Source: Alitta virens
Lineage: Eukaryota; Annelida; Polychaeta; Phyllodocida; Nereididae
NCBI GenBank assembly: GCA_932294295.1
Contig: OW028574.1
Coordinates: forward strand, 54,897,797-54,961,796
Direction of reading: 5' to 3'
Length of the DNA stretch: 64,000 nt
Position numbers and translations under genes: made by a program. Shown in pieces: positions 13,515 to 25,814 of the stretch. Numbering within the stretch: the stretch's first letter is position 1; each line of letters starts with the position of its first letter. The notes below the pieces were generated by a model. It saw only the letters and a list, made by a program, of their open reading frames with translations, ran no database searches and was not told the origin of the DNA.

Positions 13515-13800
13515 AGGTTCGCAATGTTTACACCAGGTGGCTACGACAGAATACTGCAATTCTATTGGCTGAAAAAGTATCCGCCCTTGAGAAGCAAATT
13601 GCATCCTAGCAGCAGTATTTTTTGCATTTTTATATATATTTGATATCTTATCATTCAATTGATTTCTGATGTTTCGCTGAGAAAATTATATTTATGGAAT
13701 CAGTTTTGATCTACTATGTCTAAAAAGCAAAAAGAGTAATAAGAAGAGATGAAAGACTTATGTCCTGTTGAATTCAGGGCTGCTCAGTGAAAAGACTCTA
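13515..13800 (+). repeat. Dispersed repeat, copy in inverted orientation to 25815-26115
   Basis: Blocks ACACCAGGTGG, AATACTGCAATTCTATTGGCTGAAA, GCATCCTAGCAGCAGTATTTTT, TTGATATCTTATCATTCA and GACTTATGTC.TG.TGAATTCAG reappear as reverse complement, in order, at 25815-26115. No coding frame. Confidence 0.7.
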
Positions 13801-13825
13801 TTGATCTATCTATCTATCTATCTAA

Positions 13826-13886
<61 letters not shown>

Positions 13887-13930
13887 CATCTATCTATCTA
13901 TCTATGTATCTATGTATCTATATATCTATC
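13801..13930. repeat. (TCTA)n microsatellite
   Basis: About 130 bp of near-perfect TCTA/TATC repeats. The Tyr-Leu-Ser-Ile ORF through it is an artefact. Confidence 0.98.
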
Positions 13931-16829
13931 ATCCCCTTAAGTTCGTTCTGCTCGGTTAGGGAGAATGTTAACACAACTTTCACCCCGAGCAGGTACAGAG
14001 TCAGAAGAGTTACAACATAATTCAGAATTTGGGGTTGGTATGCCAACCCCTATTCCAGGCATTCATAATTGAGGGTTGAGGGTTCCTAAGTCGCAGGTGG
14101 TCAGTTAGCTGCCATTTGTTCTCAGGTACCTGACACACCTGACGTTGTTTATCTCAGAGACATACATACTTGTTTCCCCTTTGCTCATGTCACTGACCCT
14201 GGTTGAGTTTTGGGCCTGTTGCTTGTTCGGACAGTAATGGAATAAGCTTAAGATGTTTCTCCACTGTAAACTGTTCTATGGGCAGATGCAGACTACATAG
14301 TTATTGGCCCTGGACAGTTTCTTTTGACTCTGGGTTGGAGATTCGAACCCAATTCATGTACTATATACAACATCATAACCATCGTCCCCATTGATCTATC
14401 TCATCATCTAACCCTATATTCTGTGCAGAGGAATTAAAATAAAAAGATGATTTTCACACACAATAATACACGACCTTCATCTGGTGGAGCTACCGATATG
14501 CGTGCTTTTTTTTTAGCACTTTCCAAGTTTATGAGATTATCGTTAACCTCATTAGAAACGCCGATCCATGAATTGAATGAAATGATTTTTTTTTTCAAAT
14601 GACAGCCTTGAGACTGATCGATTGATAAGTTGTGCAAGTAAATGTTCAATCACCTACAGCGTGTTATGTATGATCAGCAGCCAATGTCGCCATCATCCCG
14701 GGTGTTTGCATGTTATGCTCCAGACAATGCAATACTGTACCAGAGAGTAAATGTTACTTGCTATCTCAGTTAACAGCCTCAGGAGAGGCTCTTGGCAGGT
14801 GGTCCAAGGATTCTTATTGGGATAGTGGCAAATTATGTGCGTGCTCCAGTGCGTTTAAAAACTAGCCACAATAGGGAGCCCTGAAGTACTCCAGCAAACA
14901 GATGTTGTCCTAACACCCTTTGTGATTTTGTCATCTATAAAAGACAGAAGGATCACAATATCACAGCTGCTAGTTCATAACGGTCAGTTATGACCCAGTA
15001 GCTTCCAATATCAGCCAGATATAACTGACTGGTCAATATTTACAGTAAGCAATTTGTCTTGTGAGTCTGGCTCAGGGTCAATAGTTCGCACAAAGGCGCT
15101 ACAAGGAAGTCCTGCTGAATGCGATAGTAATATCATGATCTAGCGCATCATAATATGCTCCTAATATTTGAATTTTATCATATGTCACAGTGTAACTTTA
15201 AATGAGATGCCCAAAAAGTTAGTCAGTACTGCGAATGGTCTGTACACAGCATCTGGGACGGTAAAATGTAAAAAGCACTGATAAAAATATCATGACTATA
15301 AGCAATAACTGGGGCCTTATAATAAATCTTTAGTCGGCTGGAGTCACCCAGAGTCATTTCTCGTGGCCTCCATGAGAAGGAGAAAAGAAAGAGGCAAGGC
15401 TGATAGGTCAAGTGGTCAAGCAGTTATTTGGACATCGTGGTCATCAATCAAGCAGCAGACAAGGCATCTGGGAAATAGATAATATCATTCACATGCTCTA
15501 TTGAAGAAGCACTGAATGCTGGGCAGTTAAATGGGATTAGATCAAGATCCTTAATTCCTCATTCATGTACTACTAGCTACTTGGTAATAATTGTCTTGTG
15601 CTAAATAGCTCTTTAAAATTGAATTGTTAGAATGTGGGGAAACAGGTACACAGAACAGTGTGTATATCAAGTGCTCTGACAATATATGCGTGGTATTTTT
15701 ACAGCAACACATACCTGTCTTGAGGTGGAAAGGTCAATACTGGGGTTGTAAGTTCAAATGACTAGGGGCATCTGTAAACGTATATATATAGTTATCTTGG
15801 CTCATGCAGTGCAAGAAACTGCACTTTTGTCAAAAGGGTTTCTCAGGGTACCATTTCCAAAATTGTTTTTTCTTTTTCTTATACCCCATTGGTCAAGGCA
15901 CATCAACATAAATCTACATATTTATCGATAGAGACAAACTTCATTACTTATGATGGGATTTAAAAAAAACTTGCGTTTCGGACACATTTTCTCTTACCAT
16001 TTCATGCTATCGATAAGTCAGACCCCAATTTTCTAAGTGACAATGTAACGAGTTAGATTTACTGTTTGTTGGATTTTCCATCGGAATTTCTGTTATTTGT
16101 CTTCGACCATAGTAGATAGCAGCTGTAATGGTGAAAATAATACAAGAAATGTTCTGGAAAAACTGAAAAGTTGATTGCCACATAGAAATGTTTTCATCGG
16201 TGGCTAACTAAATAAATACTGCTAGTTGAAAATATGCTTTGTAGGAGGCAGTCATGGTGGACACTATTACAATATCAAATAATTATCTAGCAAGAATTCT
16301 AAAAGGCTTTCTGTTAATGTTTTACACTGGATAATCAGATTATATGGCTCGAGAAAGCTGGCTGAAGCTTCTTAACTGGAATCAACCACAAAACAGCATG
16401 TTTTCTAAATGTTGTATTTCTGTTTCTAGGTCACGTAATTATAATCTTTTTCATTGCCTGGAGAAAATCTCATGGAAACATTAATCTGGTTCACTGGGCG
16501 TTTTCTTTCAAAGTCGACTCCTGTAATTTGTTTAATTCATCTTTGGGCGTTGGCCCAGGAGCCAGAGAACCTTTCATAAGATTATGATGTCACCTTTGAT
16601 CATGTGACTAATGCGCGTTCAGAGGTCTATTTTATGTTTTTCTGCAAATAATGCGCCAAGGGAACATCATGTGCACAGAAAATGGCTGAATTGTAGCGTA
16701 ACAGGTTTTGATGTGTATTCAAACACAAATCTCTGAAAGACGTTCATATGTCAGAGTATTTTGATGCTTCCATTCTAGAAACTGTGTCATACATATGTCA
16801 GAGAACTGGATGCGAATTTAATAATTTCT

Positions 16830-17035
16830 TTCATTTCTGATTTAGATTTCTTTTATTAATTTCTGTAAGTTTTGATAAAAATTTATTATTTCTGTAAACA
16901 ATAGTTAAAAATTTAATTGAACATATAATTTCTGATTAGAGCTTATTATTTCCATAATGTCTGATTAAGAATTAAATAATTCTGCGATTTTTGGTAAAGA
17001 ATTAATTAATTTCTGCGATTTATGATTAGGCAACA
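16830..17035. repeat. AT-rich imperfect tandem repeat
   Basis: Four to five degenerate units of about 45-50 bp built from TTAATTTCTG, GATTTTTGATTA and GAATTTAATT. Low-complexity DNA without coding potential. Confidence 0.5.
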
Positions 17036-17324
17036 TATGGAATGTAGCATAGCAGACATACTGAACAGAGTTGATTTACATGTTACAGAGGTGATATGAA
17101 GAAAATGTCATGAATATTGTTTCATTGGATAGCACAAATTCTTCAGTTGGCTGACTAAAAATCAATATCACTTCGAAGAATGTACTGCTCCCCAAGCAAA
17201 AATACAGGCGAGATTTAATATGAATATACAAAAGGAGTAATCTTCATGTTTCCAGAGATGATCTCTACGAAAACCAGAATCCTGCACGATATAAAGTACA
17301 GGTCCTACCTATTACTGGAGTATG

Positions 17325-17415
17325 TGTAACAGGGTGTGGGATCCAAGTCTTATCATCTCATCATTACGTCTGCCTCTGACAGCTGGTTATATAAGCTGAC
17401 TAGCACCAGACACAG
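17325..17415 (+). repeat. SINE 3'-part (TTATCATCTCATCATTACG family)
   Basis: GTGTAACAGGGTGTGGGATCC, AAGTCTTATCATCTCATCAT and CTCTGACAGCTGGTTATATAAG match the family consensus. Confidence 0.7.
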
Positions 17416-17929
17416 AAACATCGAGTATTGAGCTTTTGACACAATGAAATAACGGGTAGAAAAACACTGGAGATCCTCGGACCATTAGATTTATAACAAC
17501 GTTCATTGACCTGCAGGTCAGCCGTCTTCTGAAATGCATCTCCTGTAATGTTAGAAGCTGCGTGTCGTGATTTCGTAACAATAAATAACAGAATAACCCC
17601 TTTATGCTGTCAGACCCTGCACTCGGATCCATGCAAAGCATTCAGAGAGATGCTAAAACCAAAATAGGGGAACTCACGCATCCAGGAAATTTGTCTCCTA
17701 TAAAAGCTTGGTTGTAAGACTTCAAACCGTTTTATTGCATTGCATTATATTGTATGGTAGAACTTGGTTCTTTTATATTTGCTTAATGCCAGATTGTCGT
17801 GGCAGTCGTGCTTTGTGTTCTGTGTAAATATTTTGATGCCTGAAAACCACAAGGAAAACAGCGCAAAGCTTCAGAATGATCAGCTAACAGTGTCTGGGTG
17901 CCAAATTGTTTGCTCAAAACAAAAGGATG

Positions 17930-18115
17930 CCGTGGCTAAGATAGTAAGGTGTTAGGCTTCGGATCAAGAGGTCCCATGTTCATTTGGACAACTCCTCTGT
18001 AGCAACTGCACCACTCTATCCAGGTGTAAATGGGTCATTGTGGGGTGGATTATGGCTTTACATCCTGTATTTCTACACCAGATGGCTAATGAGGACAGGC
18101 AGGGACCAGTTCTAT
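17930..18115 (-). repeat. SINE body shared with 47.8 kb
   Basis: On the minus strand GTCCCTGCCTGTCCTCATTAG, GTAGAAATACAGGATGTAAAG and CCATAATCCACC match the body of the tRNA-headed SINE at 47815-47880. On the plus strand at 17930-18000 there is a tRNA-like run (GTGGCTAAGATAGTAAGG with GGTCCCATGTTCATTTGGAC) that faces the body from the wrong side, so this copy is rearranged or composite. Confidence 0.5.
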
Positions 18116-18879
18116 GAAAGTGGCTGTAAAAAACAATCAGTTGTTTCATAATTTAGAAAACAAAAGTGCCATCAATCCACCAGTCAGATGTCACAAATGT
18201 TTAGTTGCGTGCCATTCAGTGCGTTCTTGTCATAGAAATGCTCAGTGCATGATGTCATTAAGTGCATTGTCATTGGCAGTGCAGTGCAACTATGGAAACA
18301 GGGATTGACAGATTTAATTCTTGATATTATAAATATCTATATTATAGTCAATAAATAAATAAAAGAAAGAAAAAGGAAAAAGAAAAGAATGAAAAACAGA
18401 AATGGAAAAGCGGTACACAAATATATGATTTCATTGGACGTGAAAGTTCACCGAAAGCCCATGACCAAAAACTGTGTTTCCCAGAAAAACAATTCTGATG
18501 TTTTCTTTTCACGGCGCTTCTTCAATAAGCCACGACTAATCAGCAAATTAGCCTGCTATTTATTGTGTGGCTTTCATTTGGCTTTGTCATCTTTCATAAG
18601 CTTCACACGTCTGGCAGCTTGAAAAATTGGTGTTTCCTGAAGTTGCTCTTTTTCTTTTGTGAGGAAGATTGTTGATTAACATATTTCCTCACGGAATTTC
18701 CGTCTCTCAAGAATTCTTGGCAGCTTTCAACATTTAGAACAGAAAGGAATTCTGGTAGATCAGCCTCCTCGTGACAAAATGTAGTTTTTCCCTTTTGTTG
18801 TAAGTTCACGAATTCAAAGTTCACAGACATGAGAGTTTAGATGGCAGTGTCTTCACATGTACACCTATGTGGGGCTGTT

Positions 18880-19005
18880 AAAAGACCCCACCCATGGGGC
18901 AAACGTGCTACTTAATGTGGGCCCAAGCCTATCATTTCATCATTACTTTAACCTCTCACAGCTGTTCAAACATTGTATAATCTGGGCTTCAGATCAGTAA
19001 CGCTC
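18880..19005 (+). repeat. SINE 3'-part (TTATCATCTCATCATTACG family)
   Basis: Begins CCCACCCATGGGGCAAA and continues with CCAAGCCTATCATTTCATC and CTCTCACAGCTG, a diverged family copy. The neighbouring minus-strand open frame at 18603-18830 (75 residues) resembles nothing I recognise and has no matching PACC1 segment. Confidence 0.55.
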
Positions 19006-20124
19006 AGACAATACTGGAGATGATAATATGTTTGTTTAATGCTTACAAACTAAAAACCCTACTGCAAGCCCCCCTCACATTTAAGACACCTTCCCAATTA
19101 AGATCACTAACCGTAAGCTTGTACCAGCACTGGTGTAGTTGTGTCTATTACCAAACTATTAAGAACACCTCTCCATTTAAGATTAGTATACCGAGGTTTT
19201 CAAAACTGTTATAAATCTGCACAGAAGGTTTCCATCAAGTGCACTGACAAAATGGACAAGAACTTGTAGGCCTTGTAGGCACACAAGATTTGACGAAATC
19301 TATAGATTGGCCACCTAAAAGCAAACCGCTGCACCACGATGCACAATCATAAAATTACCATTTGTTGATGTACTAAAAAAAATTAAATGCAGAAATATAA
19401 TGAGTGTAACAGGTGCATATGACAATCTATCCAGACTTATGACAAATACAATGAATCATAACCGCATTCCAGCCATATTCATAACTGGCAAATTCATTAC
19501 TTTCCCAGTTCTGAGCAACATCCATCGTGCCTTTTATATATAATGTGGCAACAGATGATTTAATTACTCGTGGGATCAGAGGACATCTTTGCAATGGTCA
19601 TATAGTGGTCATACAGAGGTCATATAGTGGTCATGCTAAGTATACAGAGAGGGCCCGAGAGTGGTCTGGGGCAAGCCCACATAAACAAGGCGATGCATCA
19701 CTTACATACTAAATGATCCCTGACCTTTTGAAAGTCAGCTCTGTCATTTGTCCTTGGCAGTGTTGTCAGGGCCTCAGACTTAGGTTAAGAATATGTAACA
19801 TGTATGAAAAGGTCCCTGGTTTCTTTTTAAAGTTTGAGATGAACCGGTGTCAGTGGCAAAAATGCTTATTCAATACTGTGTATACGCAGAAAATGATTAA
19901 GGTCATTTGGCTAAATTTTATTTCTGAATCGGTTAGGTTAGTACAAGAGTAACTAAAAGATCAAGTGCTATAGTCTTCATTTAGTAGATTACTGACTGCA
20001 TCAGAGCGGTCTAAAATTGCACAACATTTTATTTAATGCAATAAAACCTCCAATAAAAGTAGAACACGACAGTTTTTCCCATACCCAAGATACAATACTG
20101 CAGGATAAATTACAGCCTCTATCA

Positions 20125-20262
20125 GTCAAGTGAAACACCCCACCCATGGGGTAAATGTGTAACATGATGTGGATTCTAAGCCTTATCATCTCATTATTAC
20201 GTCTGCCCCTGTCAGCTGGTCCTATAAGCTGGCTAAACATCAGACCTAGCATTGAGATACTG
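20125..20262 (+). repeat. SINE 3'-part (TTATCATCTCATCATTACG family)
   Basis: CACCCATGGGGTAAATGTGTAA, GATGTGGATTCTAAGCCTTA, TCATCTCATTATTACGTCTG and CAGCTGGTCCTATAAGCTGG, in family order. It ends about 80 bp from the PACC1 exon 1 donor. Confidence 0.7.
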
Positions 20263-20339
20263 AAACATTAAAAAATACATTCCACAAAATATTTTTTCAT
20301 ATTGTTGATTCTTTTATAACAATTTTTCTTCAAACTCAC

Positions 20340-20907
20340 CAGGGGGATCGTACTCCTTGACTTTGTGGTAATGTATGGACCTGACAGGATTGTTCATCGA
20401 CTTCACAAGATCAGCAATCATGGAATAAGTGACAACAACAGCGATCAGAGCAAGCAGGACATAAACAAAAGTGAGACAGGCTCTGGAGCACTTCTTTCGG
20501 AATGGATCATCCCGCAGTTGGAACTGCAGCTCTAGCGGGTCATCAGTTTTTGGTTTCTTTCGACAACATATGGGCGTTGGCAAACAGCTGCAGAGCTCTC
20601 TCCAAGACCTCGAAGACCGACTGCCAAGACTGCTGGAATCGGCCGCAATAATGTACTTGGCAGGGTCCTTTTCGTTCTCATTGTGTGACAAACAAGCAGA
20701 ACTGTTTGTGACACTGTCATCACGATCAAATGACACTTGTGATCGCTGTCGGTGAAGGGCGATTCTTTTCTTCTGGAAACCGTCGACTGAGTTGGAGTTA
20801 GAGTTTTTGAGAGATGGTTTTATTGGTGTCCTCTCTGTGACGTTGTTACTACAATTGGCATTATCCTGGTGAGCCTCATTGGCATCTGCTGACACACTCC
20901 CAGACAT
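20340..20907 (-). CDS. PACC1: PACC1/TMEM206 homologue, coding exon 1 (N-terminal domain and TM1)
   Basis: Encodes residues 1-189 plus the first base of codon 190. The first ~140 residues form a Ser/Asn-rich cytosolic tail, much longer than the ~60 residues before TM1 in vertebrate PACC1. A Cys cluster lies near 106-115 (CSCLPTPICC, possibly palmitoylated) and a basic patch directly before the membrane. TM1 is about 143-162, with VYVLLALIAVVVTY at its core. It is followed by NNPVRSIHYHKVKEYDPPG, which matches the vertebrate post-TM1 stretch HPVMSVSYKEVDRYDAPG. The open frame runs 8 codons further, but the GTGAGT donor after the first base of the Gly codon is the true end, because exon 2 completes that codon. 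The start is the only suitable ATG. The vertebrate His of the HPV motif is Asn here. Identity rests on two aligned segments, recognised by eye. Confidence 0.85.
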
Positions 20908-21949
20908 TGTCAGGAAGTTTGAAGCCCTATATCCTCAGAACACAGTCATTTCCCACGGGTAAAAATAAGTTACATTCACTGGTAGTTTTTGAGCAAGTGT
21001 CATTATGCAATTGTCATGTCAGCAAGTCAGCAACGTTAAATCAATATGATACTTAACAATTTACATACTTTGCATCCAACCGTCCAGTTCTATAATTGCC
21101 ACGAACGCCAGACATATTACTTTGGTATCCATCCACTGAAAATATTCACTTAGGTGCACAATAACATTTACATACGCATTCCAACACAGCTAGGCAGTTG
21201 TGAAGTCATTTTCCACATGATCTGGAGGTTTGCACAGACATTATTTGGAAAAGCCCTGGATGCGATGTTATATATCCATGTCCATGCATTCGGGAAGTAT
21301 CATTTTGATGCTATAGCTGACAGGGTATAATCTGCGCTGCACATTCCTGTTTTTGAAATCCAATACTCAGGTGCTATGATGATCAAATACAATAACTTCG
21401 AGAGTAACTTCCAAACATCAGCTAAAACTTAATGAGATAGTAATCCGGACATCCTGCGTAAAGATGGAAGTAGCTTCCTGTGTAAATGAAAGTAAATATA
21501 ATTGATGAAACTTCAGACAGAATCGTTAACTAGACAGCATTGCAATCACTATTTGTCACAGAACTGTCAGGTGAGCCCCACAGCAGCATGGAAAACACGT
21601 GGCACTGTGATGGAGTACAGTGATGCTCTGCTGCTGCTGCTGCTGCTGCAACTGGGATGATGCACGAGCTCCTCTCCTGCGTCCGTTGCTGCTGCTGCCT
21701 GAGCATCATCTGATCCACTAATGCGGTGCACATCTCTACAAGATGTTGCTGCACTGTGGAGCATGCTCTTTATGCGCCGCATTGTGTGAGAGTCCTGCAT
21801 CGTCATTGTTGCATTGGAGATGCTTTAAAGATGGATAGATAGAGAGATAGAGAGAAAGAGAGAAAGAGAGATAGATAGGGTAGGTAGGTTAATAGATAGA
21901 TATGGAAAGTGCAGCCCTCTTAGCAAGTTTTAATTGATGAGGTCAGGGA
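20908..21949. other. Upstream flank of the PACC1 homologue
   Basis: About 1 kb 5' of the PACC1 start on the minus strand. It should contain the 5' UTR and promoter, but I cannot place a transcription start or TATA box with confidence. It contains a short (CTG)7-8 run near 21630-21650 and GA/GATA-rich simple sequence at 21830-21905. The open frames across these runs (poly-Gln and poly-Ala) are repeat products. Confidence 0.5.
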
Positions 21950-22195
21950 GATGAGGAGTCCACCCATGTTACACATTTACCCCATGGGTAGGATCTATTA
22001 CTTTTCTCAGCATAGACACTGAGTACAAGGGACAGCCAATTTAATGTCTCATTTGAACGACATCCAGCTGAGATGTTGCTCATGAAGGGCGCCAGGACCC
22101 AGGATTGAACCCGGTCCTTCAAAGGACCACCATACTGCTTCCTTCATCATTGCACCATTGTCCATTGTTTGTATTCATATTTACCTGTCCATGAG
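21950..22195 (-). mobile_element. tRNA-headed SINE (TTATCATCTCATCATTACG family), most complete copy
   Basis: On the minus strand: a tRNA-like head with a good B box in CCGGGTTCAATCCTGGG, then CATGAGCAACATCTCAGCTGG, GAGACATTAAATTGGCTGTC, CTTGTACTCAGTGTCTATGC, CCCATGGGGTAAATGTGTAAC and GGTGGACTCC. The middle blocks recur at 61055-61450, and the end joins the 3'-part seen alone at many sites. This shows how head, body and 3' end belong to one family. Pol III transcription is inferred from the B box. Confidence 0.7.
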
Positions 22196-22470
22196 GTGGC
22201 ACATCAAAACATTATCGATCTACTTTTATTTTGTATACTGTACCTCTTTATATTCCTGCTTCCTTTATTCTTGAACCATTGTTAGTTTGCATACCTCTGT
22301 TTAGGAGGTGGCACAGTTTTGTTATATATCCTGATGCACTGATGTATTGTACCTCTATAAACACTTGCTCCCTTTACATTTGGACCAGTGTTTGTTTCTA
22401 ACGTTATTCATATTTACCTGTTCAGGAGATAGACAACTTTATAGGTTTTAGGGGTCTCCTGATATATACT
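22180..22470. repeat. Tandem repeat A, ~125-135 bp units
   Basis: Two to three units built from ATTTACCTGTTCAGGAGGTGG, TGTACCTCT and CTTGCTCCCTTTA..TTGAACCATTGTT. Non-coding. Confidence 0.6.
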
Positions 22471-22484
22471 TTATGTGTTTATGT

Positions 22485-22765
22485 GTCCATGCATCTGCTT
22501 TGGTATTATATGATTAGATGACATTGTGTGTTTTAGGCTTGTGTCTTTGTGGAACATTTTTACACCTGCTTTTGTATTATGTGAGCATATGACAATTATG
22601 ACATTTTGTAGTTTAGGCTTGTGTCTTCAGATAACATTTCTACATCTGCTTTTGTGATATAAATGTGAGCATATGACAGTTATGACATTGTGTATGTTAG
22701 GCTTGTGTGTTATTTTGCAGAACATTTATGCTTTTGTATTGTATGACCACATGTCCCAATTTCTT
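22485..22765. repeat. Tandem repeat B, ~80-85 bp units, three copies
   Basis: Each unit reads CATCTGCTTTTGTATTAT, GAGCATATGACA, TATGACATTGTGT, TTTAGGCTTGTGTCTT and AACATTT. Three consecutive copies diverged by small indels. Confidence 0.75.
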
Positions 22766-22769
22766 GTCA

Positions 22770-25700
22770 AATTCTATTATATTATATTCTATTCTAGATG
22801 GTGCACCATGCTGTGAACGTGTACCCACTTTAGATCCCTTGGCTCAAGAAATTAACTGAGTTCGTCGATAATGCGTTGGTGTACAATTACTTCAATGACT
22901 TATCCTTTCAAGGCTTTCATCCTTTTTCGGATGACACCATCAATCAGACTCAGGTTGTGATTCGCATATTTCCCGACACACATTTCACACTGAACCGTTA
23001 ATCAATAATATAACTTATTGACGTAAAAGTTCCTTGCTGAGAGAAGGAACCGGAAATTGCAATCTAATGAGCGTGACACTGATTGACAAAGACACCCGTT
23101 GCATAATTTATTGGGACAATAGCACATACTGTTTTCGTAACAACATTCAATTTGATAGATCTTATCAAGCGGAATAAAGGTTTGCATTAGCAAGTTGAAC
23201 AACACTATATATTTTAACAAAATCAGCAGGAAATGAAAGATGATGAACAGAATTTATAATTTTCTTTTATTCGTTTCTTTCAGGTGGCGGTGGGAGGTGT
23301 ACACTTTGAATATAAGACTCTCATTACTGTTAAATAATTTATATATCATATACTTTTACATATCTATTACATATTTTACCTCTATTTTTTAGTGTTTCAT
23401 TCATCCAAAAAAAACAAACTAACAAACAAACAAACAGAATGACAACACATAGTAATACGGGGGGGGGGGGGGGGGGGGGGCACTCACATGACCTCGATCG
23501 ACTGCCAACACTGTTCTTTGCAGTGAGGTTGGCATCAGGTGAAATTCTAAAATAAATCATAATTTATTTAGACCTGAAGAACAAATCGTCTTATCATGGC
23601 AAGAAAATTGCCTGTGTACAAATCCATCTATATAGGAATGCATAATACATGTTGGAGCAATGTGTCAGCAAAATTTTCCATTTGTTGTATAATTCAACAA
23701 CCGATTCGAACGAATAATAGGTTTTATATATCCAACCTGTTTGATGAAATGTGTATTGGACAATTGCATTGCAACGTGAGGTTTATACTAAAAAAAGTGA
23801 GGGACTGTTATGCATGACAATTTAATAAGGCATTTTGCAAATCGTAAATTCCAGATATTTTTACAAATATACAACTGCAAGCAAAATTGATACGTGAGTA
23901 GCCATGGCAACTGGGAGACAAAAGAAGCTGCTGTGACCCAGAAGAAATATGACATCAAGGAGTAGTCAATGATGTAAATGCTTTCTACGGTCGTTGCAGC
24001 TGCAGATCTGCAAGCCGGACAACAGGGATACAGAGGTCATGCCCTGTCTTGAAGCAATCCCTGCAACACATGTATTATTCAACATTTTGGTCACAGCAGC
24101 AGCAGCAGCAGCAGATAAGAATGACTCAGTTAAGAAATATTTAGGACACAAGTTGTTCTTTAATTTGAAACAGAATTTTTATTCATGCAATGCACATAGG
24201 TCATGGATTTAGAGAACATTGAATTGTCTAAAGAGTGGGTTTGTGTGTTGGTTATATTTTGCTTTAGCCATTATCCTTAAAGATATTTTTTTTGCAGATT
24301 AAACAGTTTAGTAGATTGAACATTATTGTATCTTTGTTGGAATACATGCACCGCGAAAGTCAATGCAAATCAGTTGGAGATGAGTAGTATAGGACTATAG
24401 TTTACCCAGCTGGCTTCTGGGACCTTTTGACCTCTGCCGGAAATAGTTGTTGCTAACGACGCCCTGGCCCTCAAGGGATCATTCCATGGGGAGCGCAGTC
24501 CATAATTTCTGATTCCTCATCACAGCTGTCATAATCAATTTCTGATTATACCCATAGTGACACTGCAACTGAGACTAAATCATTTCCAAATCTATAAAGC
24601 ACTGGTTTATCGTTACGTTGCACATAAAGGCATATTTTATGATATTATCATAATCCTTGTAGCATCAATTGTATTATGTTAATTTCATATATTATTATAT
24701 CCATATATTATAACAGAGACAATAACCCATATTCTATATATATATAAAGATGTCCCATCAAGTCACATTACTATTAATCAAATCAAAAAATTTAAAATAG
24801 TGTAAATCGCCTACATTTTATCAGCCAAAAATGTTGCTGGGAGTGACAAAAGATGTCCAACAGCATTCTCATTTCTGTTTTTGGGTCATTCTTGCTTTTT
24901 TTTTATCCCTTCTTTTTATTGTCATTGCTCTATTTATGAAAGGCATTCAGTAGCAACAGCCTTGCACTTCCATCCAAGCAGAAGAGCTCGCCTGAGAGGT
25001 TTCCAGTGTTTCTTTATGCGCAGGTCTCACCACCCTGATCAGAATTTCCTGTTGTGAGCGTTAGAACTCACACCATAAAACAAATCCTGTTGTTTTTACA
25101 GTTACAGTTAAACTGCATGAAATTTCACTGCAGGGTGTTCTAGCGGGGGAAAACTGTTTCCCACATTCTTATGTACCACAGTACAATATTTAAAATAGCT
25201 GAGCGATGCAATAAGAATTTCTCTGTAAGTTTCATGAGGAGAGATTGCATCATAAATGTGGCAGATGTTATATTGGATAACCTCAGTATTAGGACGACTT
25301 CAGTAGAAAGACCTCTATAGTTATTGGACCCCATAAAGTTATTGCTCCTGATATTTACCCCGCTATTAAGAAAACTTTATAAGGATAGTCTGTTGCCCCA
25401 ATGTAGCTTTAATGGTGAGGTTTCATTGTATTGTACACTGGCAATTGGACTGTTTTCACACACAATTGGACTGTTGTTTCATGTCTCCAAATTAGTATAT
25501 TCTAACATACATACATATTACATCCGGGGTGGAGGACCCTTGCAAGTGAATTAGTAACATGACACACGACTTACTTTCTTCTCAAATGAAACAATTTGTA
25601 GAGTTATTTGGTTTCTTCATTTAAGTCTGAAACAAGGCAAGCCAGTACTGGAGTTTTTAATACATGTCAATAAATTGATTGAAACTCTGGGTGGCTTTAT

Positions 25701-25814
25701 AAGTGATTAACACCAAGACTTGTAGAATTTAGAATACGATGATCTAAAAAATATCACTATGGTACTTTGTTGATTTTTCTGTTCATGGAAGTACAATGTA
25801 ATCACTTAAGTAAT
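22770..25814. other. Intergenic, no gene recognised
   Basis: AT-rich DNA with a 20-bp G homopolymer at about 23459-23480, a (CAG/GCA)n run near 24096-24115 and scattered ORFs shorter than 80 codons. I see no exon with flanking splice sites and a recognisable product. Confidence 0.5.

Larger units (their letters stand above)
679..20339 (-). other. PACC1 homologue intron 1 (19.7 kb)
   Basis: The interval between the donor at 20339 (CTG then GTGAGT, minus strand) and the acceptor at 679-680. No other PACC1 exon is needed here, because the two exons encode adjacent parts of the protein and join in phase. The interval holds the repeats listed separately. Between them, roughly 680-1230, 1420-2850, 3120-5200, 6260-7660, 9580-10370, 10530-11930, 12890-13510, 13960-16820, 17420-17920 and 19010-20120, I see only AT-rich DNA with short chance ORFs and no convincing gene on either strand. 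A C homopolymer lies near 1018-1030. Confidence 0.75.

Noticed and set aside
13768..13959. ORF of Tyr-Leu-Ser-Ile repeats
   Set aside because: It is a translated (TCTA)n microsatellite; the same holds for the minus-strand ORFs at 45269-45602.
18603..18830. Minus-strand 75-codon ORF as another PACC1 exon
   Set aside because: No alignment to PACC1, and exon 2 at 604-678 already follows exon 1 directly in the protein.
21530..21806. Gln/Ala-rich ORFs upstream of PACC1
   Set aside because: Caused by a short CTG run read in several frames; no splice context.
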